A DNA stretch of 64,000 nucleotides, from positions 1 through 64,000 of the forward strand of contig NW_027473596.1 in assembly GCF_050947335.1 (NCBI RefSeq). Direction: 5' to 3'. A model generated the notes under the pieces. It searched no databases. It saw only the letters and a program-made list of their open reading frames with translations, and was not told where the DNA came from. Shown piece after piece: positions 1 to 17,400 of the stretch. Made by a program: the position numbers and the translations under genes. The DNA comes from Megachile rotundata (Eukaryota > Arthropoda > Insecta > Hymenoptera > Megachilidae). The first letter of the stretch is position 1; the number at the start of each line of letters is the position of its first letter.

Positions 1-109
1 TCGCAATCATACAATCGCAATCATACAATCGCAATCATACAATTACAATCTCCAAAATACAATCTCCCAAATACAATCATACAATCACAATCATACAATC
101 ACAATCATA

Positions 110-128
110 CAATCACAATACAATCATA
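110..128. repeat. Irregular 19-bp unit (register shift +5)
   Basis: A truncated CAATCACAATA is followed directly by CAATCATA, so 19 bp stand between normal unit starts at 110 and 129. The 14-bp phase of unit starts is 12 (modulo 14) before this point and 3 after it. It is the largest register break in the window, and could be a 5-bp gain or a 9-bp loss. Confidence 0.85.
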
Positions 129-3100
129 CTATCACAATCATACAATCGCAATCAGACAATCACAATCATACAACCACAATCATACAGTCACAATCATACA
201 ATCACAATCATACAATCACAATCATACAATCACAATCATACAATCACAATCATACAATCGCAATCATACAATCACAATCGTACAATCATAATCATACAAT
301 CACAATCATACGATCGCAATCATACAATCGCAATCATACCATCACAATCATACAGTCACAACCATACAATCATAATCATACAATCACAATCACACAATCA
401 CAATCATACAATCATAATCATACAATCACAATCATACAATCGCAATCATACAATCACACACATACAATCGTTATCATACCATCACAATCATGCAATCACA
501 ATCATACAATCATAATCTTACAATTACAATAATACAATCACAATCATACAATCACAATCATACAATCACAATCATACAATCACAATCATTCCATCATAAT
601 CATACAATCACAGTCATACAATCACAATCATACAATCACAATCATACAATCACAATCATACAATCACAATCATACAATCACAATCATACAATCGCAATCA
701 TACAATCGCAATCATACAATCGCAATCATACAATCGCAATCATACAATTACAATCTCCAAAATACAATCTCCCAAATACAATCATACAATCACAATCATA
801 CAATCACAATCATACAATCACAGTCATACAATCACAATCATACTATCACAATCATACAATCCTAATCATACAATCACAATCATACAATCACAGTCATACA
901 ATCACAATCATACAATCACAATCATACAATCACAATCATACAATCGCAATCATACAATCACAATCATACAATCACAATCATACAATCACAATCGTACAAT
1001 CACAATCGTACAATCACAATCGTAAAATCATAATCGTACAATCACAATCGTACAATCACAATCATACAATCACAATCATACAATCACAATCATACAATCA
1101 CAATCATGCAATCACAATCATTCCATCATAATCATACAATCACAATCATACATCCAAAATCATGCAATCACAATCATGCAATCACAATCATACAATCACA
1201 ATCATACAATCACAATCATACAATCACAATCATGCAATCACAATCATTCCATCATAATCATACAATCACAATCATACATCCAAAATCATGCAATCACAAT
1301 CATACAATCACAATCATGCAATCACACTCATTCCATCATAATCATACAATCACAAACGTACAATCACAATCGTACAATCACAATCGTACAATCACAATCG
1401 CACAATCACAATCATACAATCACAGTCATACAATCACAATCATACAATCACAATCATACTATCACAATCATACAATCACAATCATACAATCACAATCATA
1501 CAATCACAATCATACAATCACAGTCATACAATCACAATCATACAATCACAATCATGCTATCACAATCATACAATCACAATCATACAATCACAATCATACA
1601 TACAAAATCATGCAATCTCAATCATACAGTCACAATCATGCAATCACAATCATACAATCATAATCATACAATGACAATCATACAATCACAATCATGCAAT
1701 CACAACCATACAATCACAATCATACAATCGCAATCATACAATCACAATCACGTAATCACAATCATACAATCCTAATCATACAATCACAATCATACAATCA
1801 CAATCATACAATCACAGTCATACCATTACAATCATACAATCACAATCATACAATCACAATCATAGAATCACAATCATACAATCACAATCATACAATCACA
1901 ATCATACAATCACAATCATACAATCACAATCATACAATCACAATCATACAATCACAATCATACAATCGCAATCATACAATTACAATCTCCGAAATACAAT
2001 CTCCCAAATACAATCATACAATCACAATCATACAATCACAATCATACAATCACAATCATACAATCACAATCATACAATCACAATCATTCCATCATAATCA
2101 TACAATCACAGTCATACAATCACAATCATACAATCACAATCATACAATCACAATCATACAATCACAATCATGCAATCACAATCATACAATCATAATCATA
2201 CAATCATAATCATACAATCACAATCGTACAATCACTTTCGCACAATCACAATCATACAATCACAGTCATACAAACACAATCATACAATCACAATCATACA
2301 ATCACAATCATACAATCATAATCATACAATGACAATCATACAATCACAATCATACAATCACAGTCATACAATCACAGTCATACAATCACAATCATACTAT
2401 CACAATCATACAATCACAATCATGCAATCACAACCATACAATCATAATCATACAATCATAATCATACAATCACAATCGTACAATCACAATCGTACAATCA
2501 CATTCGCACAATCACAATCATACAATCACAGTCATACAATCACAATCATGCAATCACAATCATACTATCACAATCATACAATCACAATCATACAATCACA
2601 ATCATACAATCACAGTCATACAATCACAATCACACAATCACAATCATACTATCACAATCATACAATCACAATCATACAATCACAATCATACAATCTCAAT
2701 CATACAATCGCAATCATACAATTACAATCTCCCAAATACAATCTCCCAAATACAATCATACAATCACAATCATACAATCACAATCATACAATCACAATCA
2801 TACAATCTCAATCATACTATCAGAATCATACAATCACAATCATACAATCACAATCATACATACAAAATCATGCAATCTCAATCATACAATCGCAATCATG
2901 CAATCACAATCATACAATGATAATCATACAATGACAATCATACAATCACCATCATACAATCACAATCATACAACCACAATCAGACAATCACAATCATACA
3001 GTCACAATCATACAATCACAGTCATACAATCACAGTCATACTATCACAATCATACTATCACAATCATACAATCACAATCATACAATCGCAATCATACAAT

Positions 3101-4706
3101 CGCAATCATACATTCACAATCATACAATCACAATCATGCAATCACAATCATTCCATCATAATCATACAATCACAATCATACAATCACAATCGTACAATCA
3201 CAATCGTACAATCACAATCGCACAATCACAATCATACAATCACAGTCATACAATCACAATCATACAATCACAATCATACAATCACAATCATACAATCACA
3301 ATCATACATACAAAATCATGCAATCTCAATCATACAATCACAATCATGCAATCACAATCATACAATCATAATCATACAATGACAATCGTACAATCACAAT
3401 CATACAATCACAGTCATACAATCACAGTCATACAATCACAATCATACTATCACAATCATACAATCACAATCATGCAATCACAATCATACAATCATAATCA
3501 TACAATCATAATCATACAATCACAATCGTACAATCACAATCGTACAATCACATTCGCACAATCACAATCATACAATCACAGTCATACAATCACAGTCATA
3601 CAATCACAATCATACAATCACAATCATACTATCACAATCATACAATCACAATCATACAATCACAATCATACAATCACAATCATACAATCATAATCATACA
3701 ATTACAATCATACAATCACAATCATACAATCACAATCATACAATCACAATCATACTATCACAATCATACAATCCTAATCATACAATCACAATCATACAAT
3801 CACAATCATACAATCACAGTCATGCAATTACAATCATACAATCACAATCATACAATCACAATCATACAATCACAATCATACAATCACAATCATACAATCA
3901 CAATCATACAATCACAATCATACAATCACAATCATACAATCGCAATCATACAATTACAATCTCCAAAATACAATCTCCCAAATACAATCATGCTATCACA
4001 ATCACACAATCACAATCATACAATAACAATCATACAGTCACAATCATATTATCACAATCATACAATCACAATCATACAATCGCAATCATACAATTACAAT
4101 CTCCAAAATCCAATCTCCCAAATACAATCATACAATCACAATCATACAATCACAATCATACAATCACAATCATACAATCACAGTCATACAATCACAATCA
4201 TACTATCACAATCATACAGTCACAATCATACTATCACAATCATACAATCACAATCATACAATCACAGTCATACAATCACAATCATACAATCACAATCATA
4301 CAATCATAATCATACAATTACAATCATACAATCACAATCATACAAACACAATCATACAATCACAATCGTACAATCACAATCGTACAATCACAATCGTACA
4401 ATCACAATCGTACAATCACAATCGTACAATCATAATCATACAATCACAATCATAAAATCACAATCATACAATCACAATCATACAATCACAATCATACAAT
4501 CACAATCATACAACCACAATCATACAGTCACAATCATACAATCACAATCATACAATCACAATCATACAATCACAATCATACAATCACAATCATACAATCG
4601 CAATCATACAATCACAATCGTACAATCATAATCATACAATCACAATCATACGATCGCAATCATACAATCGCAATCATACCATCACAATCATACAGTCACA
4701 ACCATA

Positions 4707-4721
4707 CAATCATAAATCATA
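4707..4721. repeat. 15-bp monomer (1-bp insertion)
   Basis: The unit reads CAATCATAAATCATA, with one extra A compared with the corresponding 14-bp unit near 374. Downstream marker blocks (5072, 5534, 6976 and on to 9580) all sit one base later in the 14-bp phase than those upstream, which confirms a single-base insertion. A base-calling error is possible. Confidence 0.85.
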
Positions 4722-6659
4722 CAATCACAATCACACAATCACAATCATACAATCATAATCATACAATCACAATCATACAATCGCAATCATACAATCACAC
4801 ACATACAATCGTTATCATACCATCACAATCATACAATCACAATCATACAATCATAATCTTACAATTACAATAATACAATCACAATCATACAATCACAATC
4901 ATACAATCACAATCATACAATCACAATCATTCCATCATAATCATACAATCACAGTCATACAATCACAATCATACAATCACAATCATACAATCACAATCAT
5001 ACAATCGCAATCATACAATCGCAATCATACAATCGCAATCATACAATCGCAATCATACAATCGCAATCATACAATCACAATCTCCAAAATACAATCTCCC
5101 AAATACAATCATACAATCACAATCATACAATCACAATCATACAATCACAATCATACAATCACAGTCATACAATCACAATCATACTATCACAATCATACAA
5201 TCGCAATCAGACAATCACAATCATACAACCACAATCATACAGTCACAATCATACAATCACAATCATACAATCACAATCATACAATCACAATCATACAATC
5301 ACAATCATACAATCACAATCGTACAATCACAATCGTACAATCACAATCGTACAATCACAATCGTACAATCATAATCGTACAATCACAATCGTACAATCAT
5401 AATCATACAATTACAATCATACAATCACAATCATACAATCACAATCATACAATCACAATCATACAATCACAATCATACAATCACAATCATACAATCACAA
5501 TCATACAATCACAATCATACAATCGCAATCATACAATTACAATCTCCAAAATACAATCTCCCAAATACAATCATACAATCACAATCATACAATCACAATC
5601 ATACAATCACAGTCATACAATCACAATCATACTATCACAATCATACAATCCTAATCATACAATCACAATCATACAATCACAGTCATACAATCACAATCAT
5701 ACAATCACAATCATACAATCACAATCATACAATCACAATCATACAATCGCAATCATACAATCGCAATCACACAATCACAATCATACAACCACAATCATAC
5801 AGTCACAATCATACAATCACAATCATACAATCACAATCATACAATCACAATCATACAATCGCAATCATATAATCACAATCATACAATCATAATCATACAA
5901 TCACAATCATACAATCACAATCATGCAATCACAATCATACAATCACAATCATACAATGACAATCATGCAATCACAATCATTCCATCATAATCATACAATC
6001 ATTATCATACATCCAAAATCATGCAATCACAATCATGCAATCACAATCATACAATCACAATCATACAATCACAATCATACAATCACAATCATGCAATCAC
6101 AATCATTCCATCATAATCATACAATCACAATCATACATCCAAAATCATGCAATCACAATCATACAATCACAATCATGCAATCACACTCATTTCATCATAA
6201 TCATACAATCACAATCGTACAATCACAATCGTACAATCACAATCGTACAATCACAATCGCACAATCACAATCATACAATCACAGTCATACAATCACAATC
6301 ATACAATCACAATCATACTATCACAATCATACAATCACAATCATACAATCACAATCATACAATCACAATCATACAATCACAGTCATACAATCACAATCAT
6401 ACAATCACAATCATGCTATCACAATCATACAATCACAATCATACAATCACAATCATACATACAAAATCATGCAATCTCAATCATACAGTCACAATCATGC
6501 AATCACAATCATACAATCATAATCATACAATCACAATCATACAATCACAATCATGCAATCACAATCATACAATCATAATCATACAATCATAATCGTACAA
6601 TCACAATCGTACAATCACAATCGTACAATCACATTCGCACAATCACAATCATAAAATCA

Positions 6660-9560
6660 CAATCATACAATCACAATCATGCAATCACAACCATACAATC
6701 ATAATCATACAATCATAATCATACAATCACAACCGTACAATCACAATCGTACAATCACATTCGCACAATCACAATCATACAATCACAGTCATACAATCAC
6801 AATCATACAATCACAATCATACTATCACAATCATACAATCACAATCATACAATCACAATCATACAATCACAGTCATACAATCACAATCACACAATCACAA
6901 TCATACTATCACAATCATACAATCACAATCATACAATCAAAATCATACAATCTCAATCATACAATCGCAATCATACAATTACAATCTCCCAAATACAATC
7001 TCCCAAATACAATCATACAATCACAATCATACAATCACAATCATACAATCACAATCATACAATCTCAATCATACTATCAGAATCATACAATCACAATCAT
7101 ACAATCACAATCATACAATCACAATCATACAATCACAGACATACAATCACAATCATACAATCACAATCATACATTCAAAATCATGCAATCACAATCATAC
7201 AATGACAATCATGCAATCACAATCATACAACCATAGTCATACAGTGACAATCATGCAATCACAATCTTACAATCACAATCATACTATCACAATCATATAA
7301 TCACAATCATACATACAAAATCATGCAATCACAATCATACAATCACAATCATACATTCAAAATCATACAATCACAATCATACAGTCACAATCATACAATC
7401 ACAGTCATACAATCACAGTCATACTATCACAATCATACTATCACAATCATACAATCACAATCATACAATCGCAATCGTACAATCGCAGTCATACAATCAC
7501 AATCATACAATCACAATCATGCAATCACAATCATTCCATCATAATCATACAATCACAATCATACAATCACAATCGTACAATCACAATCGTACAATCACAA
7601 TCGCACAATCACCATCATACAATCACAGTCATACAATCACAATCATACAATCACAATCATACAATCACAATCATACAATCACAATCATACATACAAAATC
7701 ATGCAATCTCAATCATACAATCACAATCATGCAATCACAATCATACAATCATAATCATACAATGACAATCGTACAATCACAATCATACAATCACAGTCAT
7801 ACAATCACAGTCATACAATCACAATCATACTATCACAATCATACAATCACAATCATGCAATCACAATCATACAATCATAATCATACAATCATAATCATAC
7901 AATCACAATCGTACAATCACAATCGTACAATCACATTCGCACAATCACAATCATACAATCACAGTCATACAATCACAATCATACAATCACAATCATACTA
8001 TCACAATCATACAATCACAATCATACAATCACAATCATAAAATCACAATCATACAATCATAATCATACAATTACAATCATACAATCACAATCATACAATC
8101 ACAATCATACAATCACAATCATACTATCACAATCATACAATCCTAATCATACAATCACAATCATACAATCACAATCATACAATCACAGTCATGCAATTAC
8201 AATCATACAATCACAATCATACAATCACAATCATGCAACCACAATCATACAATCACAATCATACAATCACAATCATACAATCACAATCATACAATCACAA
8301 TCATACAATCGCAATCATACAATTACAATCTCCAAAATACAATCTCCCAAATACAATCATGCTATCACAATCACACAATCACAATCATACAATAACAATC
8401 ATACAGTCACAATCATATTATCACAATCATACAATCACAATCATACAATCGCAATCATACAATTACAATCTCCAAAATCCAATCTCCCAAATACAATCAT
8501 ACAATCACAATCATAAAATCACAATCATACAATCACAATCATACAATCACAATCATACAATCACAGTCATACAATCACAATCATACTATCACAATCATAC
8601 AGTCACAATCATACTATCACAATCATACAATCACAATCATACAATCACAGTCATAAAATCACAATCATACAATCACAATCATACAATCATAATCATACAA
8701 TTACAATCATACAATCACAATCATACAAACACAATCATACAATCACAATCGTACAATCACAATCGTACAATCACAATCGTACAATCACAATCGTACAATC
8801 ATAATCGTACAATCACAATCGTACAATCATAATCATACAATTACAATCATACAATCACAATCATACAATCACAATCATACAATCACAATCATACAATCAC
8901 AATCATACAATCACAAACATACAATCACAATCATACAATCACAATCATACAATCGCAATCATACAATCGCAATCATACAATCGCAATCATACAATCGCAA
9001 TCATACAATCGCAATCATACAATTACAATCTCCAAAATACAATCTCCCAAATACAATCATACAATCACAATCATACAATCACAATCATACAATCACAATC
9101 ATACAATCACAGTCATACAATCACAATCATACTATCACAATCATACAATCGTAATCAGACAATCACAATCATACAACCACAATCATACAGTCACAATCAT
9201 ACAATCACAATCATACAATCACAATCATACAATCACAATCATACAATCACAATCATACAATCGCAATCATACAATCACAATCGCACAATCATAATCATAC
9301 AATCACAATCATACGATCGCAATCATACAATCGCAATCATACCATCACAATCATACAGTCACAACCATACAATCATAATCATACAATCACAATCACACAA
9401 TCACAATCATACAATCATAATCATACAATCACAATCATACAATCGCAATCATACAATCACACACATACAATCGTTATCATACCATCACAATCATACAATC
9501 ACAATCATACAATCATAATCTTACAATTACAATAATACAATCACAATCATACAATCACAA
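6660..9560. repeat. HOR copy paired with 11558-14458 (offset 4,898 bp)
   Basis: Marker blocks at 6976, 8320, 8460 and 9020 recur 4,898 bp later at 11874, 13218, 13358 and 13918. The two blocks at 8320 and 8460 are exactly 140 bp (10 units) apart, the second carrying the AAAATCC variant; this doublet is also seen at 3951/4091. The offset is 350 units minus 2 bp, and the missing 2 bp are the two 13-bp units at 9706 and 9775. Five consecutive TCGCAAT units lie just before the block at 9020. To the left the homology changes offset to 4,758 bp, a difference of exactly 10 units. No gene is seen. Confidence 0.85.
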
Positions 9561-9705
9561 TCATACAATCGCAATCATACAATTACAATCTCCGAAATAC
9601 AATCTCCCAAATACAATCATACAATCACAATCATACAATCACAATCATACAATCACAATCATACAATCACAATCATACTATCACAATCATACAATCCTAA
9701 TCATA

Positions 9706-9718
9706 CAATCACAAAATA
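9706..9718. repeat. 13-bp monomer (1-bp deletion)
   Basis: The unit reads CAATCACAAAATA and is one base short of the consensus. It is followed 56 bp later by a second 13-bp unit; together they move the array phase from 4 to 2 (modulo 14), as seen in all later blocks from 11874 to 30508. Confidence 0.85.
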
Positions 9719-9774
9719 CAATCACAATCATACAATCACAATCATACTATCACAATCATATAATCCTAATCATA

Positions 9775-9787
9775 CAATTACAACATA
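9775..9787. repeat. 13-bp monomer (1-bp deletion)
   Basis: The unit reads CAATTACAACATA and has lost one base in the second hexamer. Identical sequences occur at 30731 and 34915, each preceded by a unit containing TAATCCTAATC, which shows common descent of the three modules. Confidence 0.85.
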
Positions 9788-11557
9788 CAATCACAATCAT
9801 ACAATCACAGTCATACAATCACAATCATACAATCACAATCATACAATCACAATCATACAATCGCAATCATACAATCGCAATCACACAATCACAATCATAC
9901 AATCACAATCACGCAATCACAATCATACAACCACAATCATACAGTCACAATCATACAATCACAATCATACAATCACAATCATACAATCACAATCATACAA
10001 TCGCAATCATACAATCACAATTATACAATCATATTCATACAATCACAATCATACGATCGCAATCATACAATCGCAATCATACCATCACAATCATACAGTC
10101 ACAACCATACAATCACAATCATACAATCACAATCATACAATCACAATCATACAATCACAATCATACAATCGCAATCATACAATCACACACATACAATCGT
10201 TATCATACCATCACAATCATACAATCACAATCATACAATCATAATCTTACAATTACAATCATACAATCACAATCATACAATCACAATCATACAATCACAA
10301 TCATACAATCACAATCATGCAATCACAATCATACAATCACAATCATACAATCACAATCATACAATCACAATCATGCAATCACAATCATTCCATCATAATC
10401 ATACAATCACAATCATACAATCACAATCGTACAATCACAATCGCACAATCACAATCATACAATCACAGTCATACAATCACAATCATACAATCACAATCAT
10501 ACAATCACAATCATACAATCACAATCATGCAATCACAATCATTCCATCATAATCATACAATCACAATCATACAATCACAATCGTACAATCACAATCATAC
10601 TATCACAATCATACAATCACAATCATACTATCACAATCATACAATCACAATCATACAATCACAATCATACTATCGCAATCATACAATCGCAATCAGACAA
10701 TCACAATCATACAACCACAATCATACAGTCACAATCATACAATCACAATCATACAATCACAATCATACAATCACAATCATACAATCGCAATCATACAATC
10801 GCACTCATACAATCACAATCGTACAATCATAATCATACAATCACAATCATACAATCACAATCATACAATCACAATCATACAATCGCAATTATACAATCAC
10901 AATCGTACAATCATAATCATACAATCACAATCATACGATCGCAATCATACAATCGCAATCATACCATCACAATCATACAGTCACAACCATACAATCATAA
11001 TCATACAATCACAATCATACAATCACAATCGTACAATCATAATCATACAATCACAATCATACAATCGCAAACATACAATCACACACATACAATCGTTATC
11101 ATACCATCACAATCATACAATCACAATCATACAATCATAATCTTACAATTACAATAATACAATCACAATCATACAATCACAATCATACAATCACAATCAT
11201 ACAATCACAATCATACAATCACAATCATTCCATCATAATCATACAATCACAGTCATACAATCACAATCATACAATCACAATCATACAATCACAATCATAC
11301 AATCACAATCATGCAATCACAATCATACAATCATAATCATACAATCATAATCGTACAATCACAATCGTACAATCACAATCGTACAATCACATTCGCACAA
11401 TCACAATCATAAAATCACAGTCATACAATCACAATCATACAATCACAATCATACAATCACAATCATACAATCATAATCATACAATGACAATCATACAATC
11501 ACAATCATACAATCACAGTCATACAATCACAGTCATACAATCACAATCATACTATCA

Positions 11558-14458
11558 CAATCATACAATCACAATCATGCAATCACAACCATACAATCAT
11601 AATCATACAATCATAATCATACAATCACAACCGTACAATCACAATCGTACAATCACATTCGCACAATCACAATCATACAATCACAGTCATACAATCACAA
11701 TCATACAATCACAATCATACTATCACAATCATACAATCACAATCATACAATCACAATCATACAATCACAGTCATACAATCACAATCACACAATCACAATC
11801 ATACTATCACAATCATACAATCACAATCATACAATCAAAATCATACAATCTCAATCATACAATCGCAATCATACAATTACAATCTCCCAAATACAATCTC
11901 CCAAATACAATCATACAATCACAATCATACAATCACAATCATACAATCACAATCATACAATCTCAATCATACTATCAGAATCATACAATCACAATCATAC
12001 AATCACAATCATACAATCACAATCATACAATCACAGACATACAATCACAATCATACAATCACAATCATACATTCAAAATCATGCAATCACAATCATACAA
12101 TGACAATCATGCAATCACAATCATACAACCATAGTCATACAGTGACAATCATGCAATCACAATCTTACAATCACAATCATACTATCACAATCATATAATC
12201 ACAATCATACATACAAAATCATGCAATCACAATCATACAATCACAATCATACATTCAAAATCATACAATCACAATCATACAGTCACAATCATACAATCAC
12301 AGTCATACAATCACAGTCATACTATCACAATCATACTATCACAATCATACAATCACAATCATACAATCGCAATCGTACAATCGCAGTCATACAATCACAA
12401 TCATACAATCACAATCATGCAATCACAATCATTCCATCATAATCATACAATCACAATCATACAATCACAATCGTACAATCACAATCGTACAATCACAATC
12501 GCACAATCACAATCATACAATCACAGTCATACAATCACAATCATACAATCACAATCATACAATCACAATCATACAATCACAATCATACATACAAAATCAT
12601 GCAATCTCAATCATACAATCACAATCATGCAATCACAATCATACAATCATAATCATACAATGACAATCGTACAATCACAATCATACAATCACAGTCATAC
12701 AATCACAGTCATACAATCACAATCATACTATCACAATCATACAATCACAATCATGCAATCACAATCATACAATCATAATCATACAATCATAATCATACAA
12801 TCACAATCGTACAATCACAATCGTACAATCACATTCGCACAATCACAATCATACAATCACAGTCATACAATCACAATCATACAATCACAATCATACTATC
12901 ACAATCATACAATCACAATCATACAATCACAATCATAAAATCACAATCATACAATCATAATCATACAATTACAATCATACAATCACAATCATACAATCAC
13001 AATCATACAATCACAATCATACTATCACAATCATACAATCCTAATCATACAATCACAATCATACAATCACAATCATACAATCACAGTCATGCAATTACAA
13101 TCATACAATCACAATCATACAATCACAATCATGCAACCACAATCATACAATCACAATCATACAATCACAATCATACAATCACAATCATACAATCACAATC
13201 ATACAATCGCAATCATACAATTACAATCTCCAAAATACAATCTCCCAAATACAATCATGCTATCACAATCACACAATCACAATCATACAATAACAATCAT
13301 ACAGTCACAATCATATTATCACAATCATACAATCACAATCATACAATCGCAATCATACAATTACAATCTCCAAAATCCAATCTCCCAAATACAATCATAC
13401 AATCACAATCATAAAATCACAATCATACAATCACAATCATACAATCACAATCATACAATCACAGTCATACAATCACAATCATACTATCACAATCATACAG
13501 TCACAATCATACTATCACAATCATACAATCACAATCATACAATCACAGTCATAAAATCACAATCATACAATCACAATCATACAATCATAATCATACAATT
13601 ACAATCATACAATCACAATCATACAAACACAATCATACAATCACAATCGTACAATCACAATCGTACAATCACAATCGTACAATCACAATCGTACAATCAT
13701 AATCGTACAATCACAATCGTACAATCATAATCATACAATTACAATCATACAATCACAATCATACAATCACAATCATACAATCACAATCATACAATCACAA
13801 TCATACAATCACAAACATACAATCACAATCATACAATCACAATCATACAATCGCAATCATACAATCGCAATCATACAATCGCAATCATACAATCGCAATC
13901 ATACAATCGCAATCATACAATTACAATCTCCAAAATACAATCTCCCAAATACAATCATACAATCACAATCATACAATCACAATCATACAATCACAATCAT
14001 ACAATCACAGTCATACAATCACAATCATACTATCACAATCATACAATCGTAATCAGACAATCACAATCATACAACCACAATCATACAGTCACAATCATAC
14101 AATCACAATCATACAATCACAATCATACAATCACAATCATACAATCACAATCATACAATCGCAATCATACAATCACAATCGTACAATCATAATCATACAA
14201 TCACAATCATACGATCGCAATCATACAATCGCAATCATACCATCACAATCATACAGTCACAACCATACAATCATAATCATACAATCACAATCACACAATC
14301 ACAATCATACAATCATAATCATACAATCACAATCATACAATCGCAATCATACAATCACACACATACAATCGTTATCATACCATCACAATCATACAATCAC
14401 AATCATACAATCATAATCTTACAATTACAATAATACAATCACAATCATACAATCACAA
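11558..14458. repeat. HOR copy paired with 6660-9560
   Basis: This is a near-identical second copy, with blocks at 11874, 13218, 13358 and 13918 and CGATCG at 14212. The homology stops near 14,460: this copy goes on with plain units and then a TTCCATC unit, whereas the first copy enters the TCTCCG block at 9580. The distance from the last block to CGATCG is 294 bp in both copies. No gene is seen. Confidence 0.85.
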
Positions 14459-17400
14459 TCATACAATCACAATCATACAATCACAATCATACAATCACAA
14501 TCATTCCATCATAATCATACAATCACAGTCATACAATCACAATCATACAATCACAATCATACAATCACAATCATACAATCACAATCATGCAATCACAATC
14601 ATACAATCATAATCATACAATCATAATCGTACAATCACAATCGTACAATCACAATCGTACAATCACATTCGCACAATCACAATCATACAATCACAGTCAT
14701 ACAATCACAATCATACAATCACAATCATACAATCACAATCATACAATCATAATCATACAATGACAATCATACAATCACAATCATACAATCACAGTCATAC
14801 AATCACAGTCATACAATCACAATCATACTATCACAATCATACAATCACAATCATGCAATCACAACCATACAATCATAATCATACAATCATAATCGTACAA
14901 TCACAATCGTACAATCACAATCGTACAATCACATTCGCACAATCACAATCATACAATCACAGTCATACAATCACAATCATACAATCACAATCATACTATC
15001 ACAATCATACAATCACAATCATACAATCACAATCATACAATCACAGTCATACAATCACAATCACACAATCACAATCATACTATCACAATCATACAATCAC
15101 AATCATACAATCACAATCATACAATCTCAATCATACAATCGCAATCATACAATTACAATCTCCCAAATACAATCTCCCAAATACAGTCATACAATCACAA
15201 TCATACAATCACAATCATACAATCACAATCATACAATCACAATCATACAATCTCAATCATACTATCAGAATCATACAATCACAATCATACAATCACAATC
15301 ATACAATCACAATCATACAATCACAATCATACAATCACAGACATACAATCACAATCATACAATCACAATCATACATTCAAAATCATGCAATCACAATCAT
15401 ACAATCACATTCATGCAATCATAATCATACAACCATAATCATACAATGACAATCATGCAATCACAATCTTACAATCACAATCATACTATCACAATCATAT
15501 AATCACAATCATACATACAAAATCATGCAATCTCAATCATACAATCGCAATCATGCAATCACAATCATACAATGATAATCATACAATGACAATCATACAA
15601 TCACCATCATACAATCACAATCATACAACCACAATCAGACAATCACAATCATACAGTCACAATCATACAATCACAGTCATACAATCACAGTCATACTATC
15701 ACAATCATACTATCACAATCATACAATCACAATCATACAATCGCAATCATACAATCGCAATCATACAATCGCAATCATTCAATCACAATCACGCAATCAC
15801 AATCATACAATCACAATCATACAGTCACAATCATACAATCACAATCATACAATCACAATCATACTATCGCAATCATACAATCACAATCATACCATCACAA
15901 TCATACAATCACAACCATACTATCATAATCATACAATCACAATAATACAATCATAATCATACAATCACAATCATACAATCGCAATCATACAATCGCAATC
16001 ATACAATCACAATCATACAATCACAATCATACAATCGCAATCATACTATCGCAATCATACAATCACAATCATACCATCACAATCATACAATCACAATCAT
16101 ACAATCATAATCATACAATTACAATCATACTATCACAATCATACAATCAAAATCATACAATCACAATCATACAATCACAATCATACAATCACAATCATAC
16201 AATCACAATCATACAATCACAATCATACAATCACAATCATACAATCACAATCTTACAATCACAATCATACTATCACAATCATACGATCACAATCATACAA
16301 TCACAATCATACAATCACAATCATACAATCTCAATCATACAATCGCAATCATACAATTACAATCTCCCAAATACAATCATACAATCACAATCATACAATC
16401 ACAATCATACAATCACAATCATACTATCAGAATCATACAATCACAATCATACAATCACAGTCATACAATCACAGTCATACAATCACAATCATATTATCAC
16501 AATCATACAATCACAATCATGCAATCACAATCATACAATCATAATCATACAATCATAGTCATACAATCACAATCGTACAATCACAATCGTACAATCACAT
16601 TCGCACAATCACAATTATACAATCACAGTCATACAATCACAGTCATACAATCACAATCGTACTATCACAATCATACAATCACAATCATACAATCACAGTC
16701 ATACAATCACAGTCATACAATCACAATCATACAAACACAATCATACAATCATAATCATACAATTACAATCATACAATCACAATCATACAATCACAATCAT
16801 ACAATCACAATCGTACAATCACAATCGTACAATCACAATCGTACAATCACAATCGTACAATCATAATCGTACAATCACAATCGTACAATCATAGTCATAC
16901 AATTACAATCATACAATCACAATCATACAATCACAATCATACAATCACAATCATACAATCACAATCATACAATCACAATCATACAATCACAATCATACAA
17001 TCACAATCATACAATCACAATCATACAATCACAATCATACAATCGCAATCATACAATTACAATCTCCAAAATACAATCTCCCAAATACAATCATACAATC
17101 ACAATCATACAATCACAATCATACAATCACAATCATACTATCACAATCATACAATCGGAATCACACAATCACAATCATACAACCACAATCATACAGTCAC
17201 AATCATACAATCACAATCATACAATCACAATCATACAATCGCAATCATACAATCACAATCATACAATCATAATCATACAATCACAATCATACGATCGCAA
17301 TCATACAATCGCAATCATACCATCACAATCATACAGTCACAACCATACAATCATAATCATACAATCACAATCATACAATCACAATCATACAATCATAATC

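Larger units (their letters stand above)
1..6659. repeat. Diverged HOR copies at the left end
   Basis: This part holds satellite only. TCTCC marker blocks begin at 40, 745, 1977, 2719, 3951, 4091, 5072 and 5534. It aligns to the sequence that follows it at several offsets: about 4,340 bp for the CGATCG site at 311 versus 4651, 4,859 bp for about 1176 versus 6035, 4,383 bp for about 3136 versus 7519, and 4,369 bp for the paired blocks 3951/4091 versus 8320/8460. The changing offset means whole monomers were gained or lost between the copies. The odd 1-bp remainder in these offsets comes from the 15-bp unit at 4707. Copies here are less alike than those after 39 kb, so they look older or less recently homogenised. 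No gene is seen. Confidence 0.8.
9561..11557. repeat. Interposed module with TCTCCG block and 13-bp units
   Basis: This stretch separates the two 4,898-bp-offset copies. It starts with a TCTCCG-variant block at 9580, then has two 13-bp units (9706 and 9775), CGATCG at 10054 and 10936, and several TTCCATC-bearing units. The same order of TCTCCG block, two 13-bp units and CGATCG recurs from 30508 and from 34692, so it is a mobile arrangement within the array, not a local accident. The block-to-CGATCG distance is 474 bp here and 502 bp in both other places, a difference of two units. No gene is seen. Confidence 0.75.

Noticed and set aside
3770..3785. Telomere-like CCTAA (TTAGG) in AATCCTAATC units
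   Set aside because: The pentamer occurs as an isolated single substitution variant and is never tandem, so it is a chance match.
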